In this document: in pieces, positions 41,453 through 51,190 of the stretch
Position numbering within the stretch: position 1 is the stretch's first letter
How the letters are laid out: every line of letters begins with the position of its first letter
NCBI RefSeq assembly: GCF_001650025.1
Contig: NZ_LVVY01000130.1
Span: 37,755-101,754, forward strand
DNA from: Devosia elaeis
Lineage (GTDB): Bacteria > Pseudomonadota > Alphaproteobacteria > Rhizobiales > Devosiaceae
Length of the DNA stretch: 64,000 nt
Direction: 5' to 3'
Notes under the pieces: generated by a model
The model's input: the letters and a program-made list of their open reading frames with translations, nothing else
What the model was told of the DNA's origin: nothing
Database searches by the model: none
Translations under genes and position numbers: made by a program

Positions 41453-43477
41453 TTACCCCGCCACCTTACCGAAATCAGCCACAAGATGCATGGTATCGCG
41501 CAGGCGCGCCAGCAGGTTGAGACGATTTTCGCGAATGGCCGGGTCGGCGTCGTTGACCAGGACCGCCGTGAAGAAGGCATCCACCGGCGCGCGCAGGGTG
41601 GCGAGTTCAGCCATGGCGCCCTTGTAATCGTCCTGGCCGACATGGGCCGCCACGGCGGCATGCACCCCGTCGACGGCAAAAGCCAGCGCCTCTTCCTCGG
41701 GCAGGTTCAGGGCCGCCTGGTCCACAGCGCCGGCATAGGTCCGGCCGTCCTTCTTCTCCTCCGCCGCCAGAATATTGGCGGCGCGGCGATAGCCGGCCAA
41801 AAGGTTGGCGCCGTCATCGCTGGCCAGAAGGCTCGACAAGGCCTCGGCGCGCTGGGTGATCTGCAGGATATCGTTGCTGTCGGCGGAAATCACCGCGTCC
41901 ACCAGGTCGTGCCGCGCGCCGGCATCGCGCAGCGATACCTTCAGCCGATCATGGAAGAAGGCGAGCAGGTCGGCATCGACCTTGAGCGGGAATTTCAGCC
42001 CGTTCTCGGTGATGATGCGGATGACACCCAGGGCCGCGCGGCGCAACGCGAAGGGATCGCGCGAGCCGGTCGGCTTTTCGTCGATGGACCAGAAGCCCGA
42101 GAGCACGTTGAGCTTGTCGGCCAGGGCCACGGCGATGGAAACCGGCTCGGTGGGCACCCGGTCGGAGGGCCCCATAGGCTTGTAATGCATTTCGAGCGCC
42201 TGGGCGATTTCCGGCTTCTCGCCCTGCGCCGTCGCATAATAGCGCCCCATCAACCCCTGCAGCTCGGGGAATTCCCCCACCATGCCGGTGACAAGGTCCG
42301 CCTTGGCCAGCATGGCGGCGCGCTTGGTGGTTTCCACATCGGCGCCGACCTGCGGCGCGATTTCGGCTGCCAGGTTCACCAGCCGCTGCACCATGGCGAA
42401 CTGGCTACCCAGCTTGGCGTGGAACACCATGTCCTCGAGCTTGGGCAGGCCGTGCTCCAGCGGCACCGCGAGGTCGCCCTGGTAGAAGAAGGCCGCATCG
42501 CTGAGACGGGCACGGATGACGCGTTCATTGCCCGCCACCACCACGGCGCCTCCATCGGCCGGTATCGTATTGGACGTAATGATGAAATTGGGCGCCAGCT
42601 TGCCCTCGCCGTCGCGCAGGCAGAAGCATTTCTGGTTGGCGCGGATGGTGGCAATGATCACTTCCTCGGGGAGTTTCAGGAACTCCGGATCGAAGGAGCC
42701 CATCATCACATTGGGCCATTCCACCAGCCCCGCCACTTCTTCCAGAAGGGCTTCGTCGTGAATGACGCTAAGCCCTTGCGCAAATGCGAGATTATCGGCG
42801 TCGGTGCGGATGATGTCCTTGCGGCGGTCGGCGTCGAGCACCACCTTGGCGCGTTCGAGGGCGATCTGGTAGTCCTCGAAACGCTTCACGCGGATGGCCT
42901 CGGGCGCCAGGAAGCGATGCCCGAACGTCGTCTGCCCGGAGGCCAGCCCCCCCACCACGAACGGCACATTGACCGGCTCGTCGTTCTCGGTGCCGAAGGT
43001 GGCGGTGATGGCGCGCAGCGGACGCACCCAGTTGAAGCTGCCCGAGCCCCAACGCATGGACTTGGCCCAGGGAAAATCGCCCATGACCTTGGGCAGGATG
43101 GTCGAAAGCAGGTCCACCGCGTCGGCGCCCGGCTTTTCGATCGTGGCCACGTAGAAATCGCCCTTCTTGGGGTCGCTTTCCACCTTGGCCTCGTCGATGG
43201 AGCCCAGCCCCGCCGAACGCAGGAAGCCGTCGATGGCCGGCTGCGGCGCGCCGACCTTGGGGCCCTTCTTTTCCTCGCGGATATCGGGCGAGCGGGCCGG
43301 CAGGCCCGAAATCGTCAGCGCCAGGCGGCGCGGCGTGGCGAAGGCCTTGGCGCCCTCATAGACCAGACCCGCATCGACCAGGGCGTTGGTGACGGCCTTC
43401 TTCAAGTCCTCGGCGGCGCGCCGCTGCAGGCGGGCGGGGATTTCCTCGGAGAAGAGTTCGAGCAGAAGTTCGGGCAT
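41453..43477 (-). CDS. glyS: Glycine--tRNA ligase beta subunit
   Basis: The 674-residue beta subunit of the tetrameric glycyl-tRNA synthetase. It starts [20 protein letters not shown], with [40 protein letters not shown] text ([20 protein letters not shown]) and a C-terminal anticodon-binding domain. The alpha subunit gene is about 3.8 kb upstream in the same direction, with a DUF2207 gene and lemA in between and a Rnk-like gene facing the other way. Confidence 0.97.
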   Translation of the reverse strand: MPELLLELFSEEIPARLQRRAAEDLKKAVTNALVDAGLVYEGAKAFATPRRLALTISGLPARSPDIREEKKGPKVGAPQPAIDGFLRSAGLGSIDEAKVESDPKKGDFYVATIEKPGADAVDLLSTILPKVMGDFPWAKSMRWGSGSFNWVRPLRAITATFGTENDEPVNVPFVVGGLASGQTTFGHRFLAPEAIRVKRFEDYQIALERAKVVLDADRRKDIIRTDADNLAFAQGLSVIHDEALLEEVAGLVEWPNVMMGSFDPEFLKLPEEVIIATIRANQKCFCLRDGEGKLAPNFIITSNTIPADGGAVVVAGNERVIRARLSDAAFFYQGDLAVPLEHGLPKLEDMVFHAKLGSQFAMVQRLVNLAAEIAPQVGADVETTKRAAMLAKADLVTGMVGEFPELQGLMGRYYATAQGEKPEIAQALEMHYKPMGPSDRVPTEPVSIAVALADKLNVLSGFWSIDEKPTGSRDPFALRRAALGVIRIITENGLKFPLKVDADLLAFFHDRLKVSLRDAGARHDLVDAVISADSNDILQITQRAEALSSLLASDDGANLLAGYRRAANILAAEEKKDGRTYAGAVDQAALNLPEEEALAFAVDGVHAAVAAHVGQDDYKGAMAELATLRAPVDAFFTAVLVNDADPAIRENRLNLLARLRDTMHLVADFGKVAG

Positions 43478-43552
43478 GGGTAGAACCGGTTTTTGAGGCG
43501 TGAGGGTGATTAGCGCGCAGGCGCGGGGTTGTCCATGGCGGGCTGGCGCAAG

Positions 43553-45481
43553 CTACCAGCCGCCACCGCCCCCGCCGCCGCCACCGCCGCCGGAAAAGCC
43601 CCCGCCGCTCGATCCCGAGGAAGAAGCCTGCACCGGTTGCGCCGCCACCATGGCCGCGGCCATGCCGGAGGAGGCGGTGGTGATCGCCCGCGACAGATTG
43701 CCGGCCGAAAAGGAACGGCCGCCCGAGTAAAAGCCCGGCCGGTAGCCCGGCTCGGCGTCGCTCACCGCATTGCGTTTCAGCTCGGCCTCGAAATGCTCGG
43801 ACCAGGGCTTTTCCACCCCCAGGGCGATGGCATAGGGCAGGATGCGCTCGAAGCGGCTCACCGACATGGGCGGCTCGCCCTCGATATTGAGCCGGTTCTT
43901 CTCGGCCGTTTCGAGATAGAGGCGGAAGCCCTCGATCTCGTCCATGACCTTGCGGCCCTGCACGGTCGGCGCCCGCATCAGCACGGCGAAGACCACACTG
44001 ATCAGCACCAGCGAGCCGGCCGCGATGGCGGCGATGTTGATGGTGAGGCCAGTGAACATTTCCAACGCCCCGCCGCCGAAATTGAAGGCGAACACGGCGA
44101 TCCAGACGCCGACGATGCTGCGCTGCAGCCAGCCGCCCGACTTGACGCTGCCGAACAGCACCGTGCCGATAATGCCGAAGAACACGCCGGATACCACGGC
44201 CACGAACAGCCAGATCGGCTCCAGGATATCCAGCGCCACCATGCCGACGACCATGAGCACCGCCAGCACGAAGCTGAGTACGGCGAAAATGGTGTTGTTG
44301 TTGAACCAGACCGCGCGATTCTCCCGCTCGATCGCGGCCGTGAATTCACCGCGCCTCGTGTTGAGATCGGTGCCGTTGGCCTTGTCGAAGGTCACCGCGC
44401 CCTTGGCCGAGAAATAGTCGAACAGCACCTTTTCGCCCACGGGCAGCTTGTCCTCCGGCGCCTTGCCGGTGGCGGTCACCGTCAGCGTCTTGCCCGGATT
44501 GTCGATCCGGACCAGCCCCTTGACCCCCAGATCGAAAATCGCCGCGGTCATGGCCGTCCAGCCGGAGCTGGCAAAGCCCCATTTGTGCACATAATGGGTC
44601 AGCGCCGGCGAAAAGCCCTTAGGCGGATGAAAGCGCGGGATGATGAGGCCCTTGGGGGGATCGCGCCCCACGCGCAGCCAGGCGGTGAAATTGTAGAGCA
44701 GCAGCGCCAGCACCGCGGCGACCGAGAACAGCACTTCCCGCTGGTCGGAAATGGCCTGCACCAGCGCATCGGTCCCCTCGGGATAGGCGATGACGCCTTC
44801 CTGGAACGAGACGGCAATGGTCATGCCCTCGCCCGGTCCCAATTCGCGCTGGCTGTGGAAAATGGCGCTGCTGTCGCTCTCGCGGGTTATGGTCACCGCC
44901 TGCTCGCGCGATCCGGCGGCGCCGGTATAGGCGGCGAGATTGCGGATCACCGCGCCCTCGGGCAGGCGCACCCGCGCCACCGCGCTCAGGATGGGAAAAT
45001 CCCAGTAATTGCCGGTGACGTTCCAATAGAGCTCATCCCCGCCATCGGCGCTGGGCCGCACCATGCGCTCCATGCTGTACTGGATCGTGTAGCGATGCAC
45101 GCCCCGGCGCAGCAGGCTATCGGGATCGCCGATCCAGATGCGCTGGAAATCGCCCATGCGCTCCACCCGGAACATTTCCGGTTGTCCCGCCCGGGTCACG
45201 CCCTCGACCTCGAGCGCGATGCGGATCTTGTTGCCGCTGTCGCCCAGCATGGTCACCGGAATATCGCGATAGATGCCGCGCCGGATATCGATGCCCTCGG
45301 CATTGACATCGATGGTTTCGGTGACCGCCACCGAGCCATCGATGCGCACCGTCACCTCCGAGGCATAGGCCCGGAATTCCTCGCGGGCGAGGGTTGGAAA
45401 TGCGAGGGCCACCAGCATGGCGAAGGCGGCGAGAAAGCGCGCATGCAACATTCTGTGCGAACCAATCTGACCGAATGACAT
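43553..45481 (-). CDS. DUF2207 domain membrane protein
   Basis: A 642-residue protein with an N-terminal signal sequence (LAAFAMLVALAFPTLA), an extracytoplasmic domain (EEFRAYASEVTVRIDGSVAV, GIDIRRGIYRDIPVT), and membrane helices at about 240-260 and near 410-470. The C-terminus is a low-complexity Gly/Ser tail ending in eleven Gly and a Trp, the hallmark of DUF2207 proteins. It is almost always next to lemA, as here. Function is unknown; envelope stress or signal roles are suggested. Start at 45481 or 45451 (the latter without ribosome site). Confidence 0.88.
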   Translation of the reverse strand: MSFGQIGSHRMLHARFLAAFAMLVALAFPTLAREEFRAYASEVTVRIDGSVAVTETIDVNAEGIDIRRGIYRDIPVTMLGDSGNKIRIALEVEGVTRAGQPEMFRVERMGDFQRIWIGDPDSLLRRGVHRYTIQYSMERMVRPSADGGDELYWNVTGNYWDFPILSAVARVRLPEGAVIRNLAAYTGAAGSREQAVTITRESDSSAIFHSQRELGPGEGMTIAVSFQEGVIAYPEGTDALVQAISDQREVLFSVAAVLALLLYNFTAWLRVGRDPPKGLIIPRFHPPKGFSPALTHYVHKWGFASSGWTAMTAAIFDLGVKGLVRIDNPGKTLTVTATGKAPEDKLPVGEKVLFDYFSAKGAVTFDKANGTDLNTRRGEFTAAIERENRAVWFNNNTIFAVLSFVLAVLMVVGMVALDILEPIWLFVAVVSGVFFGIIGTVLFGSVKSGGWLQRSIVGVWIAVFAFNFGGGALEMFTGLTINIAAIAAGSLVLISVVFAVLMRAPTVQGRKVMDEIEGFRLYLETAEKNRLNIEGEPPMSVSRFERILPYAIALGVEKPWSEHFEAELKRNAVSDAEPGYRPGFYSGGRSFSAGNLSRAITTASSGMAAAMVAAQPVQASSSGSSGGGFSGGGGGGGGGGGW

Positions 45482-45542
45482 GGCAGACGGAATCTCCATA
45501 TTAGCGTCTCCGCGATCGATGCCCGGGTGCCACCGGCCGAAC

Positions 45543-45648
45543 ACCTCCCCCTTGACGGGGGAGGATGGGAGGGGGTGCGGGAGCCACGATGTTCGATCGT
45601 GCGATCCCCCACCCCAGCCCTCCCCGCAAGGGGGAGGGTGCCGCATCG
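45543..45648. repeat. Extragenic repeats, family C
   Basis: CACCTCCCCCTTGACGGGGG followed by CCTCCCCGCAAGGGGGAGGG in inverted orientation. Between lemA and the DUF2207 gene (both minus strand); the copy at 52384-52520 is nearly identical, including the intervening CGATGTTCGA text. Confidence 0.75.
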
Positions 45649-45668
45649 CGTGCTTGAATGGCTTCGCC

Positions 45669-46223
45669 CTAGAACTTCACCTGCGGCACGGCCCGCTCGG
45701 CTTCGTTTTCCAGCTCGAAATATTCGGCCTGTTCGAACTTGAAGGCATTGGCGACGAGGTTGGAGGGGAAACTTTCCACCTGGATGTTCAGGTTGCGCAC
45801 CGCGCCGTTGTAATAGCGGCGGGCCATCTGGATTTCCTCTTCCACGCCCTGCAAGGCATTCTGGAATTCGAGGAAGGTCGTATTGGCCTTGAGGTCCGGA
45901 TAGGCCTCGGCCACGGCCAGCAGCCGGCCCAGGGCCGCGCTCAATTCGCCTTCCGCCTGGGCGCGGGCTTCCGGCCCGGCAGCGGCGGCGCTGGTGGCGC
46001 GGGCGCGGGCATTGACCACCGCGTCGAGCGTTTCGCGCTCATGGGCCATATAGCCCTTCACCGTCTCCATCAGGTTGGGGATGAGATCGGTGCGGCGCTT
46101 CAATTGCACGTCGATGCCCGACCAGCCTTCCCGCACCATCTGCCGTTTGGACACCAGGCCGTTATAGATGATTATGGCATAGCCGACGACGCCCGCGGCC
46201 AGTGCGAGAACGATCCATTCCAT
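45669..46223 (-). CDS. lemA: LemA family protein
   Basis: A 184-residue protein with one N-terminal membrane helix (MEWIVLALAAGVVGYAIIIY) facing the cell interior or surface, then an antiparallel helical bundle. Diagnostic text is NGLVSKRQMVREGWSGIDVQ, LKRRTDLIPNLMETVKGYM and VESFPSNLVANAFKF. LemA pairs with DUF2207 next door. The start at 46223 opens with the hydrophobic helix. Confidence 0.93.
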   Translation of the reverse strand: MEWIVLALAAGVVGYAIIIYNGLVSKRQMVREGWSGIDVQLKRRTDLIPNLMETVKGYMAHERETLDAVVNARARATSAAAAGPEARAQAEGELSAALGRLLAVAEAYPDLKANTTFLEFQNALQGVEEEIQMARRYYNGAVRNLNIQVESFPSNLVANAFKFEQAEYFELENEAERAVPQVKF

Positions 46224-46550
46224 CGCGAAGACTCCCCAAGATGCTGCCGCGCCGAATGCGGCGGCAATGCCAGTCATTGCGGCGGACACTGGCAGGTCAA
46301 GCGCATCATTGCAACGGAGCGCATGGCGGGCAGGCTTGACTTTGGCCACGCATCGCCTAGCTTTTACGTCATGACAACGCGCCTTACCCATCGCTGCACC
46401 ATCCTGCTCGCAGGATAGATGCCCTAGGCATGCTCACGCCGGAGCCTGTTTAGGGCTCACGGTACATCGCATCCGGCGCCCGTCATCCCCATTCACAATC
46501 AATGCCCCGCCAGCCGCGCTTGCGCGCGCCGGGACATAAGGAGTTCCATC
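46224..46550. other. 327-base intergenic region
   Basis: Between divergent lemA and the Rnk-like gene. A possible sigma70-like pair TTGACT (46335-46340) and TAGCTT 16 bases on is present on the plus strand. No repeat or gene was found. Confidence 0.3.
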
Positions 46551-46958
46551 ATGAACGATATCCGCCGCGACCTTTCCCCCGCCATCGTGCTGGGCAAGGC
46601 CGACCATGCCAAGCTCAACGACCTGGCCATTGCCGGGCTCGACCGCATGCCCGATCTGGCCGACCGCCTCCTGGGCGAGCTCGATCGCGCCCGCGTGGTC
46701 GAGGACAAGAAGGTTCCCGAAGACGTGGCCCGCATGGGCTCGCGCATCACCTATCGCACCAGTGACGACAAGGAAGTGTCCGTCACCCTGGTCTATCCCG
46801 CCGATGCCGATATCGACGAAGGCAAGATTTCGGTGATGACCCCCATCGGCACGGCCCTGATCGGGCTGCGCAAGGGCCAGTCCATCACTTGGCGCGACCG
46901 CGCCGACAAGCGCCACATGCTGACCGTGCTGGAGGTAGAGGCGCCGGTGGCGGCTTAA
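46551..46958 (+). CDS. Nucleoside diphosphate kinase regulator (Rnk/GreA C-terminal-like)
   Basis: A 135-residue protein with the Rnk/GreA-GreB C-terminal FKBP-like domain: VLGKADHAKLNDLAIAGL, MGSRITYRTSDDKEVSVTLVYPADAD and ISVMTPIGTALIGLRKGQSI. Rnk-type proteins bind RNA polymerase and affect nucleotide pools in some bacteria. GGAG lies 8 bases ahead of the ATG. Confidence 0.88.
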   Translation: MNDIRRDLSPAIVLGKADHAKLNDLAIAGLDRMPDLADRLLGELDRARVVEDKKVPEDVARMGSRITYRTSDDKEVSVTLVYPADADIDEGKISVMTPIGTALIGLRKGQSITWRDRADKRHMLTVLEVEAPVAA

Positions 46959-47000
46959 TAGCGCGCCGATCCCGAAAGCCCGACACTATCCCGGTAGACC

Positions 47001-47203
47001 TCATCCTGAGCCTGTCGAAGGACGAGGTCGTGGCAGGGATGTCCGGCGCGCCCGACCTCGTGGTTCGACAGGCTCACCATGAGGTCTTCGGGGCCAGGGC
47101 CCACCCCACTCGCCGCTCGTCACCCTCGGGCTTGACCCGAGGGCGTTACACTTGCCGCACCATCAAGAAGTTCAGAACCCTCAGGGCAGGACCGAGGGTG
47201 ATG
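47001..47203. repeat. Cluster of extragenic palindromes, families E and A
   Basis: Family E: TCCTGAGCCTGTCGAAGGAC at 47004 and its inverted partner GGTTCGACAGGCTCACCATG at 47062. Family A: CGTCACCCTCGGGCTTGACC at 47118 and inverted CTCAGGGCAGGACCGAGGGT at about 47180. The 311-base gap between rnk and glyQ consists almost entirely of these repeats. Confidence 0.75.
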
Positions 47204-47269
47204 ATCCAGCGTCCGGCTTCAGGCCCTACGCCACCATGGCCCGCAAATCATCGATGAGCGGATCGTGCG

Positions 47270-48193
47270 TTATTCCGCCCCGCCGCCCGCGGTCTGCAGC
47301 CATGCCTCGCCACAGGCCTTGGCCAGTTCGCGGATCCGCAGAATATAGCTCTGCCGCTCGGTGACCGAGATCACGCCGCGCGCGTCGAGCATGTTGAAAT
47401 TGTGCGAGGCCTTGACGACCTGTTCATAGGCCGGGATGGCCATGGTCTGTCGATTGCCTTCGGCGCCCTTGGCCAGGATGGCGCGGCATTCCTTTTCGGC
47501 GTCTTCGAAATGGCGGAACAGGATTTCGGTGTCGGCCGCCTCGAAATTATATTTGCTGCTTTCCTGCTCGTTCTGCAGGAACACATCGCCATAGGTGACC
47601 TTTTCATCGCCCTCGCGGCCGTTGAAATTGAGGTCATAGACGTTCTCGACGCCCTGGACATACATGGCCAGGCGCTCCAGCCCATAGGTGATTTCGCCAG
47701 GCACCGGCGCGCATTCGAAGCCCGCCACCTGCTGGAAATAGGTGAACTGGCTCACTTCCATGCCGTCGCACCAGCATTCCCAGCCCAGGCCCCAGGCGCC
47801 CAGGGTCGGGCTTTCCCAATCGTCCTCGACGAAGCGGATGTCGTGCACCGAGGCATCGAGGCCGATGGCGGCCAGGGAATCGAGATAGAGCTGCTGGATA
47901 TTGTCCGGCGAGGGCTTCAGGATCACCTGGAACTGGTAATAATGCTGGAGCCGGTTGGGATTCTCGCCATAGCGCCCGTCCTTAGGGCGGCGGCTGGGCT
48001 GCACATAGGCGGCCTTCCAGGGCTTGGGCCCCAGGGCGCGCAGCGTCGTCGCGGTGTGGAAGGTGCCGGCGCCCATCTGCATGTCATAGGGCTGCAATAC
48101 CACGCAGCCCTGCTCCGCCCAGAAATTCTGCAGCGTCAGGATCAGACCCTGAAACGAATTCGTCGGGTCCATATGGGCGGGGCGAGCGGTCAT
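47270..48193 (-). CDS. glyQ: Glycine--tRNA ligase alpha subunit
   Basis: The 307-residue catalytic alpha subunit. Text: [63 protein letters not shown]-binding class II motifs, and [21 protein letters not shown] at the end. The ATG at 48193 has AGGATAAAATC in front; ATG 48208 is an alternative with five more residues. glyS is not adjacent, which is common in alphaproteobacteria. Confidence 0.97.
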   Translation of the reverse strand: MTARPAHMDPTNSFQGLILTLQNFWAEQGCVVLQPYDMQMGAGTFHTATTLRALGPKPWKAAYVQPSRRPKDGRYGENPNRLQHYYQFQVILKPSPDNIQQLYLDSLAAIGLDASVHDIRFVEDDWESPTLGAWGLGWECWCDGMEVSQFTYFQQVAGFECAPVPGEITYGLERLAMYVQGVENVYDLNFNGREGDEKVTYGDVFLQNEQESSKYNFEAADTEILFRHFEDAEKECRAILAKGAEGNRQTMAIPAYEQVVKASHNFNMLDARGVISVTERQSYILRIRELAKACGEAWLQTAGGGAE

Positions 48194-48298
48194 GATTTTA
48201 TCCTGCATATAGGCGGGACAAACCTCTAGTTTGGCGGGTCCGGGCGGTCAATGGCGCAGAGGGCTTTCCCATTGACACCATTGCAATGCCGATCGCAG

Positions 48299-49177
48299 AT
48301 GCCGCCCATGATTGCCTCCGACCAGGACATCCTCGCCCGCCTCGGCCATTCCGGCGCTCCGCGTCTCGGCGCAGGCAGCGAAGCGCAGGTCTATGCGCTG
48401 GGCGAGGATCGCGTCGCCCGGATCATGCGGCCCGGCGCGCGCCTGGTCGAAGCCGAGGCCCGCGCCGCCTTGCTGCGGGAAATCGCCGCCAATGCGCGGC
48501 GCCTGCCCTTCCGCACGCCGGCGGTTGAAAGCGTCCATGAAATGGATGGCCGAGTGCTCGCCATCGAGGCGCGCCTGCCGGGCGAGCCGGTTTCGCATCT
48601 GCTCACGCTTTGCAAAGGCGAAGATCGCGAAAAACTGCTGGCCGATTATCTCGATTCGGCCGCGACCATTTCCACCATCGCCGTGGCGCGTCCCGCTTTC
48701 GGCCCGTTGCTTGGCGGGGAAAGCCTGCGGGCGCCGCGCTGGGAGGGCTTTGTGCAGGCCCGCTCGCGAGACAGCCTGGCGACATGCCCGCCGGACCTGC
48801 GCGCGGCCGTGGCTCTTGCCGCCGAAACCATGCTGCCCGAGCCCGAGCGTCCGGCGCTGGTGCATCTCGATTATTTCCCGGGCAATGTCCTGGCGCGCCA
48901 CAACAGGGTGACGGCAGTGCTCGATTTCGGCCCCTCCGCGGTGATCGGCGATGCGCGGATGGAGGCCTGGAGCGCCGTGGCCTATCTCGACCCCGAGATC
49001 TCGCCCGCCGCCACGGATGCCGATCGGGCCCAGGCCATGGCCTGGCTCGCCCAACACAATCTCATCAGTGATTACATGCCGGCCAAACGCTGGCTGGCGG
49101 CCGCCTGGTCCTTCGCCCATGACGATGCCGCGCTCATGGCCTGGTGCCGCCGCATCCTGCTGACGGACGCGGCCTAG
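48299..49177 (+). CDS. Aminoglycoside phosphotransferase (APH)-fold protein
   Basis: A roughly 292-residue kinase-fold protein: a nucleotide-binding N-lobe (LGAGSEAQVYALGEDRVARIM), the Brenner motif HLDYFPGNVL (catalytic Asp) and VLDFGPSAVIGDARME (metal-binding Asp). Related enzymes phosphorylate small molecules such as aminoglycosides or homoserine; substrate unknown. The start is ATG 48299 or 48308. Its last bases overlap the end of the convergent small gene at 49174. Confidence 0.85.
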   Translation: MPPMIASDQDILARLGHSGAPRLGAGSEAQVYALGEDRVARIMRPGARLVEAEARAALLREIAANARRLPFRTPAVESVHEMDGRVLAIEARLPGEPVSHLLTLCKGEDREKLLADYLDSAATISTIAVARPAFGPLLGGESLRAPRWEGFVQARSRDSLATCPPDLRAAVALAAETMLPEPERPALVHLDYFPGNVLARHNRVTAVLDFGPSAVIGDARMEAWSAVAYLDPEISPAATDADRAQAMAWLAQHNLISDYMPAKRWLAAAWSFAHDDAALMAWCRRILLTDAA

Positions 49178-49404
49178 CCGTCGTCCCGGTCGCGGCCATC
49201 CTTGGGCCGGTAGGTGCCGTCCTTGTCCTGCTTGAGATCGATGACGTCGGGGCGCTGGCGTTCGGCCAGGTCGCGCTGGCGGCGGGCGAGGCGCGCCTGT
49301 TCGTCGTCCTTCTTGAACTTGCCGGACCAATCCATCCAGATGCGGCGAATGCCGAGATAGATGAGCAGGCCGAGACCGAGAAAGAGCAGGATGCGCAGCA
49401 GCAT
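49174..49404 (-). CDS. Small single-pass membrane protein
   Basis: A 76-residue protein: a hydrophobic helix at the N-terminus (LLRILLFLGLGLLIYLGIRR), then a charged tail rich in Arg, Lys and Asp ending DGRDRDDG. It is 21 bases downstream of the S49 peptidase gene and likely in its operon. No function known. Confidence 0.75.
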   Translation of the reverse strand: MLLRILLFLGLGLLIYLGIRRIWMDWSGKFKKDDEQARLARRQRDLAERQRPDVIDLKQDKDGTYRPKDGRDRDDG

Positions 49405-49425
49405 GGCGGAACGGACCGTTGGAGC

Positions 49426-50274
49426 CTAGAGGCCGAGGCGCGCCCACCAGGCGCGATCCTCGATGGAATGGGTGACGTCTTCTACCATCGATTGGGCGGA
49501 AAATCCCAGCCGGGGCAATGCGAAGAAAGGGCGCTTGGGCGCGATCTGCCGGAGCTCGATGTCCTCGCCATAGCGCTCGCGCAAGGTGCCATGCAGGTCG
49601 CCGATGCCATCGACCAGGCCCAGTTCGACGCCGCGCATTCCGGTCCACCATTCGCCGGTGAACAGCACGTCGTCCGCCGCCTTGAGCCGGCCTTTGCGGC
49701 CGGCCTTCACATGGTCGATGAACACCTGGTGGATATCGAGCTCGAACTGCTTGATGCGCTCCACGTCTTCCGCCTTTTCCGGCAGGAAGGGATCGAGGGT
49801 GGACTTGTTGCGGCCCGCCGTGTGCACGCGCCGTTCGATCCCCAGCTTGTCGATGGCGCCGACAAAGCCGAAGCTGGCCATGATGACGCCGACCGAGCCG
49901 ACGATGGAGGATGGGTCGACCAGGATTTCGTCGCCCGCCACGGCGATGAAATAGCCGCCCGAGGCGGCCGCGTCCTCGACGAAGACGATGACCTTCTTGC
50001 CATTCCGGTCGGCCAGGTCGCGGATGCGCTTGGAGATCAGCCGGCTCTGCACCGGCGAGCCGCCGGGCGAATTGATGACGATAGCCACGGCCGGCGCCGA
50101 TTTCATCGCGAAGGCCTTGGCCAGAAGCGGTTCGACGCCGGCGATATTGAGCCGGCCGGGGCGCTGTTCGGCGGCGATGACGCCCTGCAGGCGCACCACG
50201 GGAATGACAGGCAGACGGCGCACGATCCGGCTCAGCCAATTGCGTTTCGGCGCTTTTGTCTCGCTCATGTCCAC
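49426..50274 (-). CDS. S49 family signal-peptide peptidase-like protease
   Basis: A 282-residue SppA/SohB-type serine protease. GVEPLLAKAFAMKSAPAVAI, INSPGGSPVQSRLISKRIR, EDAAASGGYFIAVAGDEILVD (catalytic Ser) and GSVGVIMASFGF are signature regions. S49 enzymes use a Ser-Lys dyad and degrade membrane peptides. The length corresponds to a single-domain form. The start is 50274 or 50268 (MSETKAPKRNW). Confidence 0.93.
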   Translation of the reverse strand: MDMSETKAPKRNWLSRIVRRLPVIPVVRLQGVIAAEQRPGRLNIAGVEPLLAKAFAMKSAPAVAIVINSPGGSPVQSRLISKRIRDLADRNGKKVIVFVEDAAASGGYFIAVAGDEILVDPSSIVGSVGVIMASFGFVGAIDKLGIERRVHTAGRNKSTLDPFLPEKAEDVERIKQFELDIHQVFIDHVKAGRKGRLKAADDVLFTGEWWTGMRGVELGLVDGIGDLHGTLRERYGEDIELRQIAPKRPFFALPRLGFSAQSMVEDVTHSIEDRAWWARLGL

Positions 50275-50316
50275 TCCTTTGATTTTCCGGCAGGATTTAG
50301 GGTGCCGCCCGCCCGA

Positions 50317-51102
50317 TTACCAGTCCAGGCAGGCCTGGCCGCGGAAGATCGCCTCGAATTCGGGCGCAAAGGCGTTGCCCTCCTCCCCGTGCAGCACGCG
50401 CGTGGCCCGCAGAATCAGCGGCGCGCGCGATCCCTTGATTGCCCGGACCAGGATGCGGGTCGCGGCGGCGCCGGGGCGCGGCGCCAGCGGCAGCACGTCC
50501 AGCGCGCCGAATCTGCGATGCAGGCTTGCGAGCAGTTCGGCCAGGCCCTCGGCCGGATAGATGACGATCACCCTTCCCCCCGCCGTCGCGCAGGCGGCCG
50601 CGCAGCGCAGCCAGAGATCGAGGCTGCCTACCTCCATGTGCCGGGCATCCGCCCGGCCGGCCTGCGGCGCCAATGTGCCCCGGCCGGCGGCGAAGAAGGG
50701 CGGATTGGCGATGACCACGTCATGGCCATTGTCGATCAGCCCCGCCGCCCGCCGGGCGGCCGCCCCCGCCGTCACGTCCACCGCCACGATGCCGGCGCGT
50801 CCGGCAAAGCCGTTGCCGGCCACGTTTTCCTCGGCCAAAGCCAGCGCCTGGGGGTCGCGCTCGGCCAGCAAGGCCGTCTCGGCCCGGCCCAGCGCCAGCG
50901 CCACCAGCCCCGCCGCGCCGGTCCCCGCGCCCAGGTCGAGCAGTTTTGCCGTGCCCACCGGCACGGCGGCGCCCAGCAGCACGCTGTCCAGCCCGGCGCG
51001 AAAACCGTTGCGGGGCTGCGACAGAGTGAGCCTGCCACCCAAAAAGGCGTCGCGCGTTGGAGTTTGGTGTTTTACAAGATCGGCTGGCTGGTCTAGGGAC
51101 AT
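50317..51102 (-). CDS. tRNA1(Val) adenine-N6 methyltransferase-like (TrmN6/YfiC family)
   Basis: A 261-residue class I methyltransferase: LLDLGAGTGAAGLVALALG (SAM-binding) and VIANPPFF (NPPF, typical of N6-adenine enzymes). The family modifies A37 of tRNA1(Val) in E. coli; other substrates are possible. It is divergent from the polyprenyl synthase gene (89 bases). Confidence 0.87.
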   Translation of the reverse strand: MSLDQPADLVKHQTPTRDAFLGGRLTLSQPRNGFRAGLDSVLLGAAVPVGTAKLLDLGAGTGAAGLVALALGRAETALLAERDPQALALAEENVAGNGFAGRAGIVAVDVTAGAAARRAAGLIDNGHDVVIANPPFFAAGRGTLAPQAGRADARHMEVGSLDLWLRCAAACATAGGRVIVIYPAEGLAELLASLHRRFGALDVLPLAPRPGAAATRILVRAIKGSRAPLILRATRVLHGEEGNAFAPEFEAIFRGQACLDW

Positions 51103-51190
51103 CGCACCCGGATGGCTGGTTTCGCACGATCCTACATGGCTCGCGGCGACGGTCTCAACCCGATTTGCCTGATCTGGCAACAAGGACGTT

